Source: CAYHZL01 sp964361075 (GTDB taxonomy: Bacteria; Bacteroidota; Ignavibacteria; UBA10030; UBA8401). Taken from it: a DNA stretch of 18,053 nucleotides. Of this stretch, positions 6,418 to 13,830 are shown one piece after another (position 1 is the stretch's first letter; each line of letters starts with the position of its first letter). Location: assembly GCA_964361075.1 (NCBI GenBank), contig CAYHZL010000056.1, forward strand, positions 1 through 18,053. Direction: 5' to 3'. The notes under the pieces are model-generated. The model saw only the letters and a program-made list of their open reading frames with translations, had not been told where the DNA came from and did not search any database. A program made the position numbers and the translations under genes.

Positions 6418-6556
6418 GGGCATCTCTAAAAACCTTCAAGGTTTATCTTGATCAAATTTTGTGATGTTAAAATTTTATGTACATCGCGAAAATAAAAACC
6501 TTGAAGGTTTCGTAATCCCGAAGGGATCCCTTCGGGACTAGCTTTTAGAGATACCC
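6418..6556. mobile_element. Family 1 MITE-like element (copy E) with a different interior
   Basis: Ends are GGGCATCTCTAAAAAC (6418-6433) and GCTTTTAGAGATACCC (6541-6556, 14 of 16 matching the inverse), flanked by ATTA on both sides (6414-6417, 6557-6560). The interior has no GTCATTGCG module. It has an inverted pair AACCTTCAAGGTTT (6430-6443) / AAACCTTGAAGGTT (6496-6509) and a 22-bp unit. It splits the methyltransferase gene from the haem-protein gene of the same block. Confidence 0.8.
6516..6537. repeat. 22-bp double-hairpin unit in copy E (perfect palindrome)
   Basis: TCCCGAAGGGA followed directly by TCCCTTCGGGA. The whole 22 bp is its own reverse complement, and each half is also a hairpin. 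It is the cleanest copy in the window. Confidence 0.85.
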
Positions 6557-6607
6557 ATTATTCTTGTTTATAAAATTCTAAGTAACCAAAAAATGAAAGG
6601 AAAAAAT

Positions 6608-7213
6608 ATGAAAACAACAACATTTGTACTCGCCGTAGTTGTTATAGTTATGTTATTCACGCAGAAGGCGTTTCCCTATCCACCAGGAGTTGGCATTCTT
6701 GGGAAATCAAAATCGTGCATGAGTTGCCATGTAAACAACGGACCATGGGCGGATGATCAGAAAACGATCATTGATATCCTTGACAAGGGGACAATGAAAT
6801 CACTTCGTCAACCCAATGGGACATTTCTATTGGATGTGAAGCGAGGTGAACAGAGAATCGTTCTTACCGTCATTGGTCGCACAAAGGACGATGATGTTCC
6901 ACTTCCATATCGAAATGCGTGGCTATACATCGATCCCATGCGAATCGAGATGAACTCGATTTCCAAATTCGCCCCCGGCTGGGCAGTGAATCTTCAAATG
7001 GCCTGTCGCCTTGTTGGAGATAAAGTCGCTGCGTACGAGGGAGCAAAAATCACCGTATTGCCAATGACCATTCAACCGCTCGATGATGCAGCAGAAACAG
7101 AGATACAATTGCAGGTGATGCTGACAAAAGGAGAATCCGTCAAAGGCAATGCGAAGGAAGGAATGATCGGGAATTACTTCGAGCGGAAAGTCAAGTTGAA
7201 GGTGTATGAGTAG
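6608..7213 (+). CDS. Secreted protein with one CxxCH haem c motif
   Basis: From the ATG at 6608 (AAAGGA seven bases upstream) the protein is 201 residues long. A start at 6593 would place that ribosome site inside the coding region. Residues 1-24 are a signal peptide. KSCMSCHVNNGPW carries Cys37, Cys40 and His41, a covalent haem c site. The rest (~55-201) is a soluble domain I do not recognise, with two beta-rich stretches and an Asp/Glu-rich turn near 155. A periplasmic electron carrier or haem-linked binding protein is likely. It opens a tightly packed trio: the next ATG lies inside its last codons (8-bp overlap). Confidence 0.7.
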   Translation: MKTTTFVLAVVVIVMLFTQKAFPYPPGVGILGKSKSCMSCHVNNGPWADDQKTIIDILDKGTMKSLRQPNGTFLLDVKRGEQRIVLTVIGRTKDDDVPLPYRNAWLYIDPMRIEMNSISKFAPGWAVNLQMACRLVGDKVAAYEGAKITVLPMTIQPLDDAAETEIQLQVMLTKGESVKGNAKEGMIGNYFERKVKLKVYE

Positions 7214-7865
7214 TTCAGTTCCGAAATTGAAAGCGTTTGACGAGTTTACTTCCGAATACGACGAGTGGTTCGATTCGCACCCCTTCGCTTACCAGTCCGA
7301 AGTCGAAGCCATCCGCCGTTTTGTTCCCGACAAAGGACTTGGTGTGGAAATCGGCGTCGGCACGGGACGATTTTCTGTTCCGTTCTCAATCATCATCGGC
7401 GTTGAACCTTCGGAAGCTATGGCAGCCATCGCTCGATCGAGAGGCATAACAACACACATCGCCAATGCTGAACACCTTCCGTTCGAGTCAGAACGTTTTG
7501 ACTTTGCGATGCTCATAACGACTCTTTGTTTTCTCGATGACCCGAAGGCAGCGCTCCGAGAAGTCCATAGGATTCTGAAACCGAACGGACGCATCATTGT
7601 CGCAATCATCGACAAAGAGACTGAGCTTGGTAGAACGTACGAATCGATGAAAGCATCAAATAAGTTTTACGGCGAAGCTACATTCTACTCGACTCAACAG
7701 GTACTTGATCTCTTACATCAGACTGGCTTCATCCAGTCCCAGACTTGTCAGACAATCTTTTCTAACCCAGAATCAATGACTGCCCTTGATCCAATCCGAA
7801 ATGGCTATGGTGAAGGCGCTTTCGTTGTCATTCATTCCAACAAACAATACAAGGAAACCAAATGA
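7206..7865 (+). CDS. Class I SAM-dependent methyltransferase
   Basis: This 219-residue cytoplasmic enzyme has motif I GVEIGVGTGRFSVPF (46-60), acidic Glu67 for the ribose, AEHLPFESERFDF (88-100) and the motif III region HRILKPNGRIIVAI (121-134). It belongs to the UbiE/Methyltransf_11 group. The acceptor is unknown. The N-terminal FDEFTSEYDEWFDSHP segment is typical of small-molecule methyltransferases. It overlaps the haem-protein gene by eight bases, and its stop overlaps the next start (ATGA), so these three products are made together. A role in methylating thiol, sulfide or metalloid compounds is possible from context only. Confidence 0.8.
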   Translation: MSSSVPKLKAFDEFTSEYDEWFDSHPFAYQSEVEAIRRFVPDKGLGVEIGVGTGRFSVPFSIIIGVEPSEAMAAIARSRGITTHIANAEHLPFESERFDFAMLITTLCFLDDPKAALREVHRILKPNGRIIVAIIDKETELGRTYESMKASNKFYGEATFYSTQQVLDLLHQTGFIQSQTCQTIFSNPESMTALDPIRNGYGEGAFVVIHSNKQYKETK

Positions 7866-8215
7866 ACATTCTTATACTCATAAACGACGCTCCTTATGGA
7901 ATGGAGAAAGCTTACAATGCATTCCGTTTAGCGATGGCTCTTCAGAAGGATCACCCGACTGTACAAGTCAACGTCTTCTTGATGGCAGACGCTGTCGGTT
8001 GCGCCATCAAGAATCAAATCACTCCACAAGGTTACTATAACATCGAAAGGATGGTCAAGTCAATCGCCTCAAAAGGAGGCAAGATAAAAGCGTGCGGCAC
8101 TTGTGCGGATGCTCGTGGTATTCGCAACCTCCAATTGGTGGAAGGAGTCGAGATTAGCAATATGGCTGAACTGGCTCAATGGTCTATTGAGGCAGATAAG
8201 GTGTTTACATTTTGA
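7862..8215 (+). CDS. DsrE-family sulfur-transfer-like protein
   Basis: This 117-residue protein has the DsrE/DsrF/YchN-like pattern. MNILILINDAPYGMEKAYNA opens the Rossmann-like fold, VNVFLMADAVGCAIK (37-50) includes Cys47, and KACGTCADARGI (76-87) has Cys78 and Cys81, the usual place for the persulfide-carrying cysteine. Related proteins relay sulfur between cysteines in tRNA thiolation or sulfur oxidation; single-subunit homologues of this type often have no known partner. The start overlaps the methyltransferase stop (ATGA). It closes the sulfur/thiol block. A family 2 element follows six bases after its stop. Confidence 0.8.
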   Translation: MNILILINDAPYGMEKAYNAFRLAMALQKDHPTVQVNVFLMADAVGCAIKNQITPQGYYNIERMVKSIASKGGKIKACGTCADARGIRNLQLVEGVEISNMAELAQWSIEADKVFTF

Positions 8216-8221
8216 AATGAA

Positions 8222-8355
8222 GGGCAGTTCCAAAAATTAAGTTTTTTTCGCCACTAATCCCGAAGGGATCACTTCGTGAGACACAAAGACACGAAGAAAA
8301 CAAATAATAATAAACATTTTGCGGCAAAGTCTTTTTTGAATTTATAGAACCGCCC
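8222..8355. mobile_element. Family 2 MITE-like element (free-standing copy)
   Basis: Ends are GGGCAGTTCCAAAAATT and AATTTATAGAACCGCCC, flanked by the exact direct repeat TGAA (8218-8221, 8356-8359). The interior is closely similar, in reverse orientation, to the copy nested at 1915-2042, except for a 22-bp unit at 8258-8279. There is no coding capacity. Confidence 0.85.
8258..8279. repeat. 22-bp double-hairpin unit in the family 2 copy
   Basis: TCCCGAAGGGA followed by TCACTTCGTGA. The nested family 2 copy has the uninterrupted site (junction 2006/2007 on the + strand), again a difference of exactly 22 bp. The right hairpin is complementary to the upstream flank (CACTAA here, CACGAA in the empty copy). 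Confidence 0.85.
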
Positions 8356-8411
8356 TGAAATCCCAACGCCGCATAACAAGCAAAACACCGACGCTCCATC
8401 TTTTGATATAA

Positions 8412-8574
8412 GAGCATCTCTAAAAACTCACGAATGAATAAAAATAGAACACTGATGACACGGATTAAATGGATTAATACGGATTTTATCAGTGAAAATC
8501 AGTCCCATCAGTGTTATCTCCCGAAGGGATGGCTTCGCTCACGTGTTCCATTAAATTAGTTTTTAGAGATGCCC
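8412..8574. mobile_element. Family 1 MITE-like element (copy F) with another interior
   Basis: Ends are GAGCATCTCTAAAAAC (8412-8427, 15 of 16) and GTTTTTAGAGATGCCC (8559-8574). Flanks are ATAA on the left and ATTA on the right, so the duplication is imperfect. The interior holds an AACACTGATGACACGG...CATCAGTGTT inverted module, different from copies A, C and E. A partial 22-bp unit begins at 8519 (TCCCGAAGGGA then TGGCTTCGCTC). The right end abuts the broken flippase copy. Bases 8360-8411 upstream hold no recognised feature. Confidence 0.75.
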
Positions 8575-8659
8575 ATTACTCTTTCTTTCAAAACAGTTTT
8601 TGTGAACTTCAATCATTTAGCTTTTGGAGAATTTTCTTCAAAGGCTTTTGGCTTTTTTA
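8575..8659 (+). pseudogene. Truncated duplicate of the flippase 5' end
   Basis: These 85 bp match 8953-9037, inside the intact flippase gene, at 77 positions. Translated in frame they give LSFKTVFVNFNHLAFGEF against LSFRTVFVNFSHLAFGEF. The original start is lost: the family 1 end of copy F lies directly upstream, and the ATG now in frame is within that end. Similarity stops abruptly at 8659 and the minisatellite begins soon after. This is most simply the stump of an older flippase gene left by a cluster rearrangement. Confidence 0.8.
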
Positions 8660-8670
8660 ACAACCGAGCT

Positions 8671-8900
8671 ACAAGGTGGAATGAAGTTTTATTGTGGCGA
8701 GACACGACTATGAAATGGTTGGACGGTGTTTGGAAATGCCGAGACGGGTTTACGAAATGGTTAGACAAACTTTTTAAACGCACAGACAGACTTTCAAAAT
8801 GGTTGGATGAACTTTCCAAACGCTCGGACAGACTTACAGAATGGTTGGATGAACTTTCTAAACGTTCAGACATGCTTGCAAAATGGTTGGATGAACCTTA
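8671..8900. repeat. 42-bp minisatellite made of alternating 21-bp half-units
   Basis: From 8713 to 8900 two 21-bp half-units alternate, starting AAATGGTTGGATGAACTTTC and AAACGCTCGGACAGACTTAC. There are about four and a half 42-bp periods, with more degenerate units upstream toward 8671. The array is open on both strands: + reads KWLDELSKRSDRLT repeats (frame 8569-8901), − reads SNHFESLSERLES-like repeats (frame 8873-8613). It is adjacent, without spacers, so not a CRISPR array. Whether either frame is translated is unknown. No ribosome site is evident for the − frame. Confidence 0.75.
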
Positions 8901-8934
8901 AAAGTAGATTTAGTAGTATTCATAAAGACTTCTC

Positions 8935-10191
8935 ATGATGGAGAATAATAATATTAATCTTTCTTTTAGAACAGTTTTTGTGAACTTCAGCCATTTAGCT
9001 TTTGGAGAATTTTATTCAAAGGTTTTTGGTTTTTTTACTATAATATACTTGGCGCGAGTGCTGGGCGCGGCGGGTTTTGGATTTTATGGATTCGTCAGTT
9101 CTGTATCAACATACTTTATTCTCTTCTCTAATTTTGGTATAGAACAATATTCATCACAGCGACTTGCTTCATCAAATTCTTTGTCGACAAATAATTTGAT
9201 CGGAACTGTGATTGGAGCACGGTTGCTGTTGTCTTTATTTTTCATTTGTATATTTATTGGTTTTGGATTTTTCTATTCTAAAAATGAGTCAGAATTGTAT
9301 CTATTTATCTTTCAATCTATTTTTATCATTGCATTCGCCTTTAATCTTCAATTCTATTTTGTAGCATTTAAAAATACCTTGATATTGGCTCTCTTAAAAA
9401 CCAGTATCGGCGCAAGTATTTTTTTTGGTTCCTATTTCCTTATTAAAAGTCAATCAGACCTTGCGTTGGTGACGCTAATAAGCGGAACAACGACCTTATT
9501 TTTTTTTGTATGGGCAGTTTGGTTTGTTTTTCATAAAGAGAAATTGAAGATGAGATTTTCTTCTTTGCATGGAATTTTGTCCTTGTTAAAGAATTCAGCC
9601 CCTCTTGGAATATCTGCACTTATGATTCAAATCTATTATTCTGCTGATATTGTTTTTCTAGGATTTACCAACCCCGGATTGGAACTTGGTTATTATACCG
9701 GTGCGTATCGAATTATTTTACTATTCACGGCAATACCAGGATTATTTTATTTAACCTTTCTCCCTGATTTAGCAAAAATTACATCGAATCATTTCAGAAT
9801 GAGATCTACAAGATTGTATGTTGGGATTTTAATCTGTTTTGGATTTATTTTAACAGTGGCTTCGTATATTTTTGCAGAAGAGATTTTAGTGTTAATTTTA
9901 AGTACAGCCTATTTGCCTGCTGTTGGCGTTTTCAAAATTCTATTGATGAATGTATTTATGGTATTTGTCAATGTCGCGTTTGGGAATTTATTAATCGCAT
10001 GGAATCAACATAAAAAATATCTTGTTGTCGTATCTTTCGGGGCAACAGCAAATATTCTTGGCAATATTTTTTTAATTCCACAGTATGGAATTTATGGGGC
10101 CGCAGTTGCGACAGTTTTTGCAGAGGTTGTGGTATTGATTTGTGCCTTATGGTACCACCAAAAAATGCATAATCTTTTAAAATTCCGTTGA
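8935..10191 (+). CDS. Polysaccharide flippase (Wzx-like, MATE/MOP superfamily)
   Basis: This 418-residue membrane protein is strongly hydrophobic, with roughly twelve transmembrane segments and few charged loops. The N-terminal pattern KVFGFFTIIYLARVLGAAGFGFYGFVSS is characteristic of O-antigen/teichoic-acid flippases, which move lipid-linked repeat units across the inner membrane. ATG at 8935 and ATG at 8938 are both possible; the ribosome site is weak. It is the first gene of the glycan cluster, and its first ~28 codons have a broken duplicate at 8575-8659. Base composition turns sharply AT-rich here compared with the preceding sulfur block. Confidence 0.85.
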   Translation: MMENNNINLSFRTVFVNFSHLAFGEFYSKVFGFFTIIYLARVLGAAGFGFYGFVSSVSTYFILFSNFGIEQYSSQRLASSNSLSTNNLIGTVIGARLLLSLFFICIFIGFGFFYSKNESELYLFIFQSIFIIAFAFNLQFYFVAFKNTLILALLKTSIGASIFFGSYFLIKSQSDLALVTLISGTTTLFFFVWAVWFVFHKEKLKMRFSSLHGILSLLKNSAPLGISALMIQIYYSADIVFLGFTNPGLELGYYTGAYRIILLFTAIPGLFYLTFLPDLAKITSNHFRMRSTRLYVGILICFGFILTVASYIFAEEILVLILSTAYLPAVGVFKILLMNVFMVFVNVAFGNLLIAWNQHKKYLVVVSFGATANILGNIFLIPQYGIYGAAVATVFAEVVVLICALWYHQKMHNLLKFR

Positions 10192-10295
10192 GTTGTTAAT
10201 TATAGCTATACGTAACGTACTTTTGAAAATCTAAAATGTATTCTCATTTAGTTTATTAAAAAATATATTCTTATAAATTGAAATCATAGTAAATA

Positions 10296-11783
10296 ATGTC
10301 TTCACGTGCGAGAGAATTGATAATTCCAAGTTTATATTTCTTACTCATCCTGATATTGTTCGCAGTCCATTTTCTTATTGCGATCAGTCGCCCGTTATGG
10401 TTAGATGAAATAATCACCTTAGTCGTTTCTCAAGGTGCATCTCCCTTTCAACTGGTAAAAGACTTCTTCAATGGCTCAGACACAAATCCGCCATTGTATT
10501 TCATTGTGGTGACCGTCCTCCAATCGATTTGTTCAAACAATATATTTCTTTTAAAAGTATTTTCAATGATTACTGCGTTTTCGGGACTATTAGTGTTATT
10601 CTTTTACTTTAAAACAAGAGTGAATAGAGAAAGTTTATATTTATTATTATTACTTCTTACAACATCGTCCTTTTTTTCGCAATTTATCCTTTTTGAGATA
10701 AGACCATATGCATTATACTTTACTCTAAGTACGATCATCATTGTCTATTATGGGAAACTCATAGCTGTATCGAAATTCGATATTAGACATGTCATATCCT
10801 TCGGTGTTTTATCGACTCTGTTTTTATATACTCATTATTTTTCAATCATCTATATCATCACACTAATTATCATTGAATTATCAGTTTTGTCAGAATCAAA
10901 AAACAAAAGTGTCCTCGCCGCAATGATACTTGCATTAATATTATATTTTCCTTGGTCATTTGCGATCACTAATCAATTAAGTGCAGTCCATTATAGGACA
11001 TGGCAATTGCCCCGTGATATGTTTCAACTAATGATGCTTCCTGTAATTTATTTAGGATACCTTAACTTGCTTATTCTTCTTATGGGGTTAATTCTATTGT
11101 TTATATGGGGTAGATTCAGATTGAATGATGTTAAGTCATTTTTGGGAAATAAATTCAATATTGTGTTAATCGTCTTTACAGTGGTACCATATATAGCTTA
11201 TGCGATATCAATGATCTTGCCATTTGGTATCGTCGAGAGATATTTTGTACCTTCTTTTGTTTCATCTGTGGTACTGTTACTTTTTATCCTCGACAGGGTA
11301 TTTGTCACAAGACGTAAGTTAGTCATATCGATTATATTATTGTCTGTGGCGTATAGTGTATATAAATTGGATAAGTTGTCGAAAATTAATGATGTAATGG
11401 TCGATGAAATACAAAAAAAAATGCAATTGTGCTCTGAAGGATTACCCGTTGTGTGTGAAAGTCCACATAAGTATTTTCGATTTCAGTATTATGCACAGAA
11501 GATGGGATATTCAAATTATTATTTATTACTGGATGAAAAGAGTGCGAATGATCCTAATAATATTAAAAATGCATCATTTGATTATTATTGGATATCAAGT
11601 ATGAAAAAGTACTATCCATTAAAAAATATTATCGAATGGAATATCTTTAAGACAAAGCATTCTGAATTTATTTACATTGATGAAAAAGATAGAATGTTTG
11701 ATAAAGAAATCAAAAATCAATACCCTAATAGCACATTTATACACATTGGGGAAAACGTTTATAGAGTAAAAACTCATAATTGA
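10296..11783 (+). CDS. GT-C-fold membrane glycosyltransferase (GT39/ArnT-like)
   Basis: This 495-residue protein has about ten or more transmembrane helices. After the first helix comes the periplasmic loop motif SRPLWLDEIITL with the acidic pair Asp37-Glu38 that defines the dolichyl-phosphate-mannose mannosyltransferase-like superfamily, then NPPLYF (64-69). The last ~120 residues are soluble. Such enzymes transfer a sugar from a polyprenyl-phosphate donor on the outer face of the membrane, so it may decorate the polymer or a lipid-linked unit; the sugar is unknown. The 104-bp gap before it (10192-10295) shows no clear promoter or terminator. One base separates its stop from the glf start. 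Confidence 0.8.
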   Translation: MSSRARELIIPSLYFLLILILFAVHFLIAISRPLWLDEIITLVVSQGASPFQLVKDFFNGSDTNPPLYFIVVTVLQSICSNNIFLLKVFSMITAFSGLLVLFFYFKTRVNRESLYLLLLLLTTSSFFSQFILFEIRPYALYFTLSTIIIVYYGKLIAVSKFDIRHVISFGVLSTLFLYTHYFSIIYIITLIIIELSVLSESKNKSVLAAMILALILYFPWSFAITNQLSAVHYRTWQLPRDMFQLMMLPVIYLGYLNLLILLMGLILLFIWGRFRLNDVKSFLGNKFNIVLIVFTVVPYIAYAISMILPFGIVERYFVPSFVSSVVLLLFILDRVFVTRRKLVISIILLSVAYSVYKLDKLSKINDVMVDEIQKKMQLCSEGLPVVCESPHKYFRFQYYAQKMGYSNYYLLLDEKSANDPNNIKNASFDYYWISSMKKYYPLKNIIEWNIFKTKHSEFIYIDEKDRMFDKEIKNQYPNSTFIHIGENVYRVKTHN

Positions 11784-11784
11784 T

Positions 11785-12882
11785 ATGCAATTTGATTTCC
11801 TTATAGTCGGTGCCGGATTTGCAGGTTGTGTATTGGCGGAACGTTTGGCAACGCAATGCGATAAAAAAATTTTGTTGATAGATCGCCGATTGCACGTTGG
11901 TGGCAATGCTTATGATTCTGTCAATGAAATTGGGATTCGAATTCATCATTACGGACCGCATTTGTTTCATACTAATGATGAAAGCATTCTCACGTACTTG
12001 TCGCAATTTACCGAGTGGTATCCGTACGAACATAGAGTATTGGCTTCAGTGAACGGTTCACTGGTTCCAATGCCGGTCAACCGAACAACCGTCAACACTC
12101 TCTTTGGTTTAAATTTTACTACCGAAGATGAAGTGAGAATGTTTTTTGAGCGAGAAAAGGAATCAATTGCCTTCATTCGTAACTCAGAAGATGTTGTTGT
12201 TTCAAAGGTCGGCAGGCGTTTGTTTAATTTACTGTATAAAGGATATACGGCGAAACATTGGGGGATTGAGCCGTCACATTTAGCATCTTCAGTGTGCGGT
12301 AGGTTGCCAGTTCGAACCAATACAAATGATCGATATTTTGACGATCGTTTTCAGATGATGCCCGCTGATGGCTATACGGCAATGTTCAAAAAAATGATTG
12401 CTCATCCGTTGATTTCGGTAGAGATTAGCACTGATTATAAAGATATACCATCTAGTACATTTGATCGATTAATTTTTACCGGACCGATTGACGAGTATTT
12501 TCATCATACATTCGGCACATTGCCGTATCGTTCATTGCATTTTGAATTTGAAACGCATGAGAAAGAATTTGTTCAGCCGGTTGCGCAAGTAAATTATCCG
12601 AATGAATTTGACTACACTCGTATTACCGAATTCAAACATATTACCGGACAACACCATCGTAAGACAACTATTGCAAAAGAGTTTTCACTATCTGTAGGAG
12701 AACCGTATTATCCTATACCTAATGATGAGAATTTAATTATCTATAATAAGTACGCCTTAGAAGCGGAAAAACTTTCTACAGTTTACTTCGTAGGAAGGTT
12801 GGCAACATATAGGTATTACAACATGGATCAGGTTATTGCACAGGCATTAAAAACATTTGAAGGTATTGCAAATATATCATGA
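11785..12882 (+). CDS. glf: UDP-galactopyranose mutase
   Basis: This 365-residue enzyme has the normal length for the family. It shows the FAD fold FLIVGAGFAGCVLAERLA (5-22), RRLHVGGNAYD (34-44), IHHYGPHLFHT (53-63), YTAKHWG and RFQMMPADGYTAMF in the substrate region, and the C-terminal FVGRLATYRYYNMDQVI. It converts UDP-galactopyranose to UDP-galactofuranose using reduced FAD. Its presence means the glycan made here very probably contains galactofuranose. It follows the GT-C gene by one base and overlaps the next gene by ATGA, so it is part of one transcript. Confidence 0.95.
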   Translation: MQFDFLIVGAGFAGCVLAERLATQCDKKILLIDRRLHVGGNAYDSVNEIGIRIHHYGPHLFHTNDESILTYLSQFTEWYPYEHRVLASVNGSLVPMPVNRTTVNTLFGLNFTTEDEVRMFFEREKESIAFIRNSEDVVVSKVGRRLFNLLYKGYTAKHWGIEPSHLASSVCGRLPVRTNTNDRYFDDRFQMMPADGYTAMFKKMIAHPLISVEISTDYKDIPSSTFDRLIFTGPIDEYFHHTFGTLPYRSLHFEFETHEKEFVQPVAQVNYPNEFDYTRITEFKHITGQHHRKTTIAKEFSLSVGEPYYPIPNDENLIIYNKYALEAEKLSTVYFVGRLATYRYYNMDQVIAQALKTFEGIANIS

Positions 12883-13799
12883 ATGAACCATTAGTAACAG
12901 TCAACATTCTTTCGTTTAACCGCAAAGATGACCTTCGTTTAACTTTGCAGAAAGTATTCGAGCAAGATTATCAAAACATTGAGGTCGTTGTTGTTGACAA
13001 CGCTTCAACCGATGGAACTTTAGAAATGGTAAAAAACGAATTTTCATCAATACAACTGATACAGTTACAGAAAAATATCGGCATTGCAGGTTGGAATGAA
13101 GGATTTAAAATTGCAAGGGGGGAATTTATTTTGGTGTTGGATGATGATAGCTATCCAGATAAAAACTCAATAAAAGAATTGGTCCAAACAGCTCAAAGTG
13201 ATAAACATATTGGTGTCGTTGGCTCAAAAATAAAAAATCTATTAACAGGAAGAATCGAAATTCCTGGAAATGAAGGTGATAGATGGTTTTCCTTTATAGG
13301 GTGCGGAGCATTAATTCGTAAAGACATTTTTACTTCAATAGGTTTATTTTCAGAAACTCTGTTTTTGTATTTTCATGAAATTGATTTTTCGTTTCGTCTA
13401 AAAGATAGCGGATACAAAATTAATCTATCACAAAATTCTGTTATTTTTCATTCTAACTCACCAAAGAATCGTTCTTATTTAAAGAATATTTTTATCGATC
13501 AGAGGAAGATTTATTATGATATTCGCAATACGATTTTTCTTCTTTTGTCATATTTTTCATTTGATAAAATTGCTTTCCGATTAATTAGGGTTATTGTTGG
13601 GAGGATATATTTTGGAATTAAAAACCATCTGTTTTTAAAAATTATTTTAGGAATTGCTGATGGGATTAAATTATTTATCTTTTCAAAAAATAAACCCTCT
13701 ACTCTAAAATTAGAAACGCAGGAGTATTTTAAGTATGGAGCAATCTTCGGTGGTTTTTATTTTTGGAATGGAAACTACGGAAATAAATCTCATATGTGA
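12879..13799 (+). CDS. GT2-family glycosyltransferase
   Basis: This 306-residue enzyme has the GT-A fold. VTVNILSFNRKDDL (6-19) and VVVDNASTDGTLEMV (37-51) bind the nucleotide sugar, NIGIAGWNEGFKIARGEFIL (66-85) leads to the metal-binding Asp triad at 88-90 (LDDDSYPD), and the FHEID stretch near 165 resembles the rhamnosyl/galactofuranosyl-transferase branch of the family. The overlap with glf makes a galactofuranosyltransferase role tempting, but donor specificity cannot be read off. The C-terminal ~100 residues are hydrophobic and basic, probably membrane-associated. Confidence 0.85.
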   Translation: MNEPLVTVNILSFNRKDDLRLTLQKVFEQDYQNIEVVVVDNASTDGTLEMVKNEFSSIQLIQLQKNIGIAGWNEGFKIARGEFILVLDDDSYPDKNSIKELVQTAQSDKHIGVVGSKIKNLLTGRIEIPGNEGDRWFSFIGCGALIRKDIFTSIGLFSETLFLYFHEIDFSFRLKDSGYKINLSQNSVIFHSNSPKNRSYLKNIFIDQRKIYYDIRNTIFLLLSYFSFDKIAFRLIRVIVGRIYFGIKNHLFLKIILGIADGIKLFIFSKNKPSTLKLETQEYFKYGAIFGGFYFWNGNYGNKSHM

Positions 13800-13830
13800 A
13801 ACCGTTAAATAATTCAAATATTAAATTAGC

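Noticed and set aside
8713..8900. Tandem 42-bp repeats considered as a CRISPR array
   Set aside because: Units are contiguous with no unique spacers, and the variation is spread through the units as in a minisatellite.
8569..8901. A 110-residue + strand gene
   Set aside because: Its ATG lies in the right end of a family 1 element, then it reads a flippase stump and a minisatellite. It is recorded as a pseudogene plus a repeat instead.
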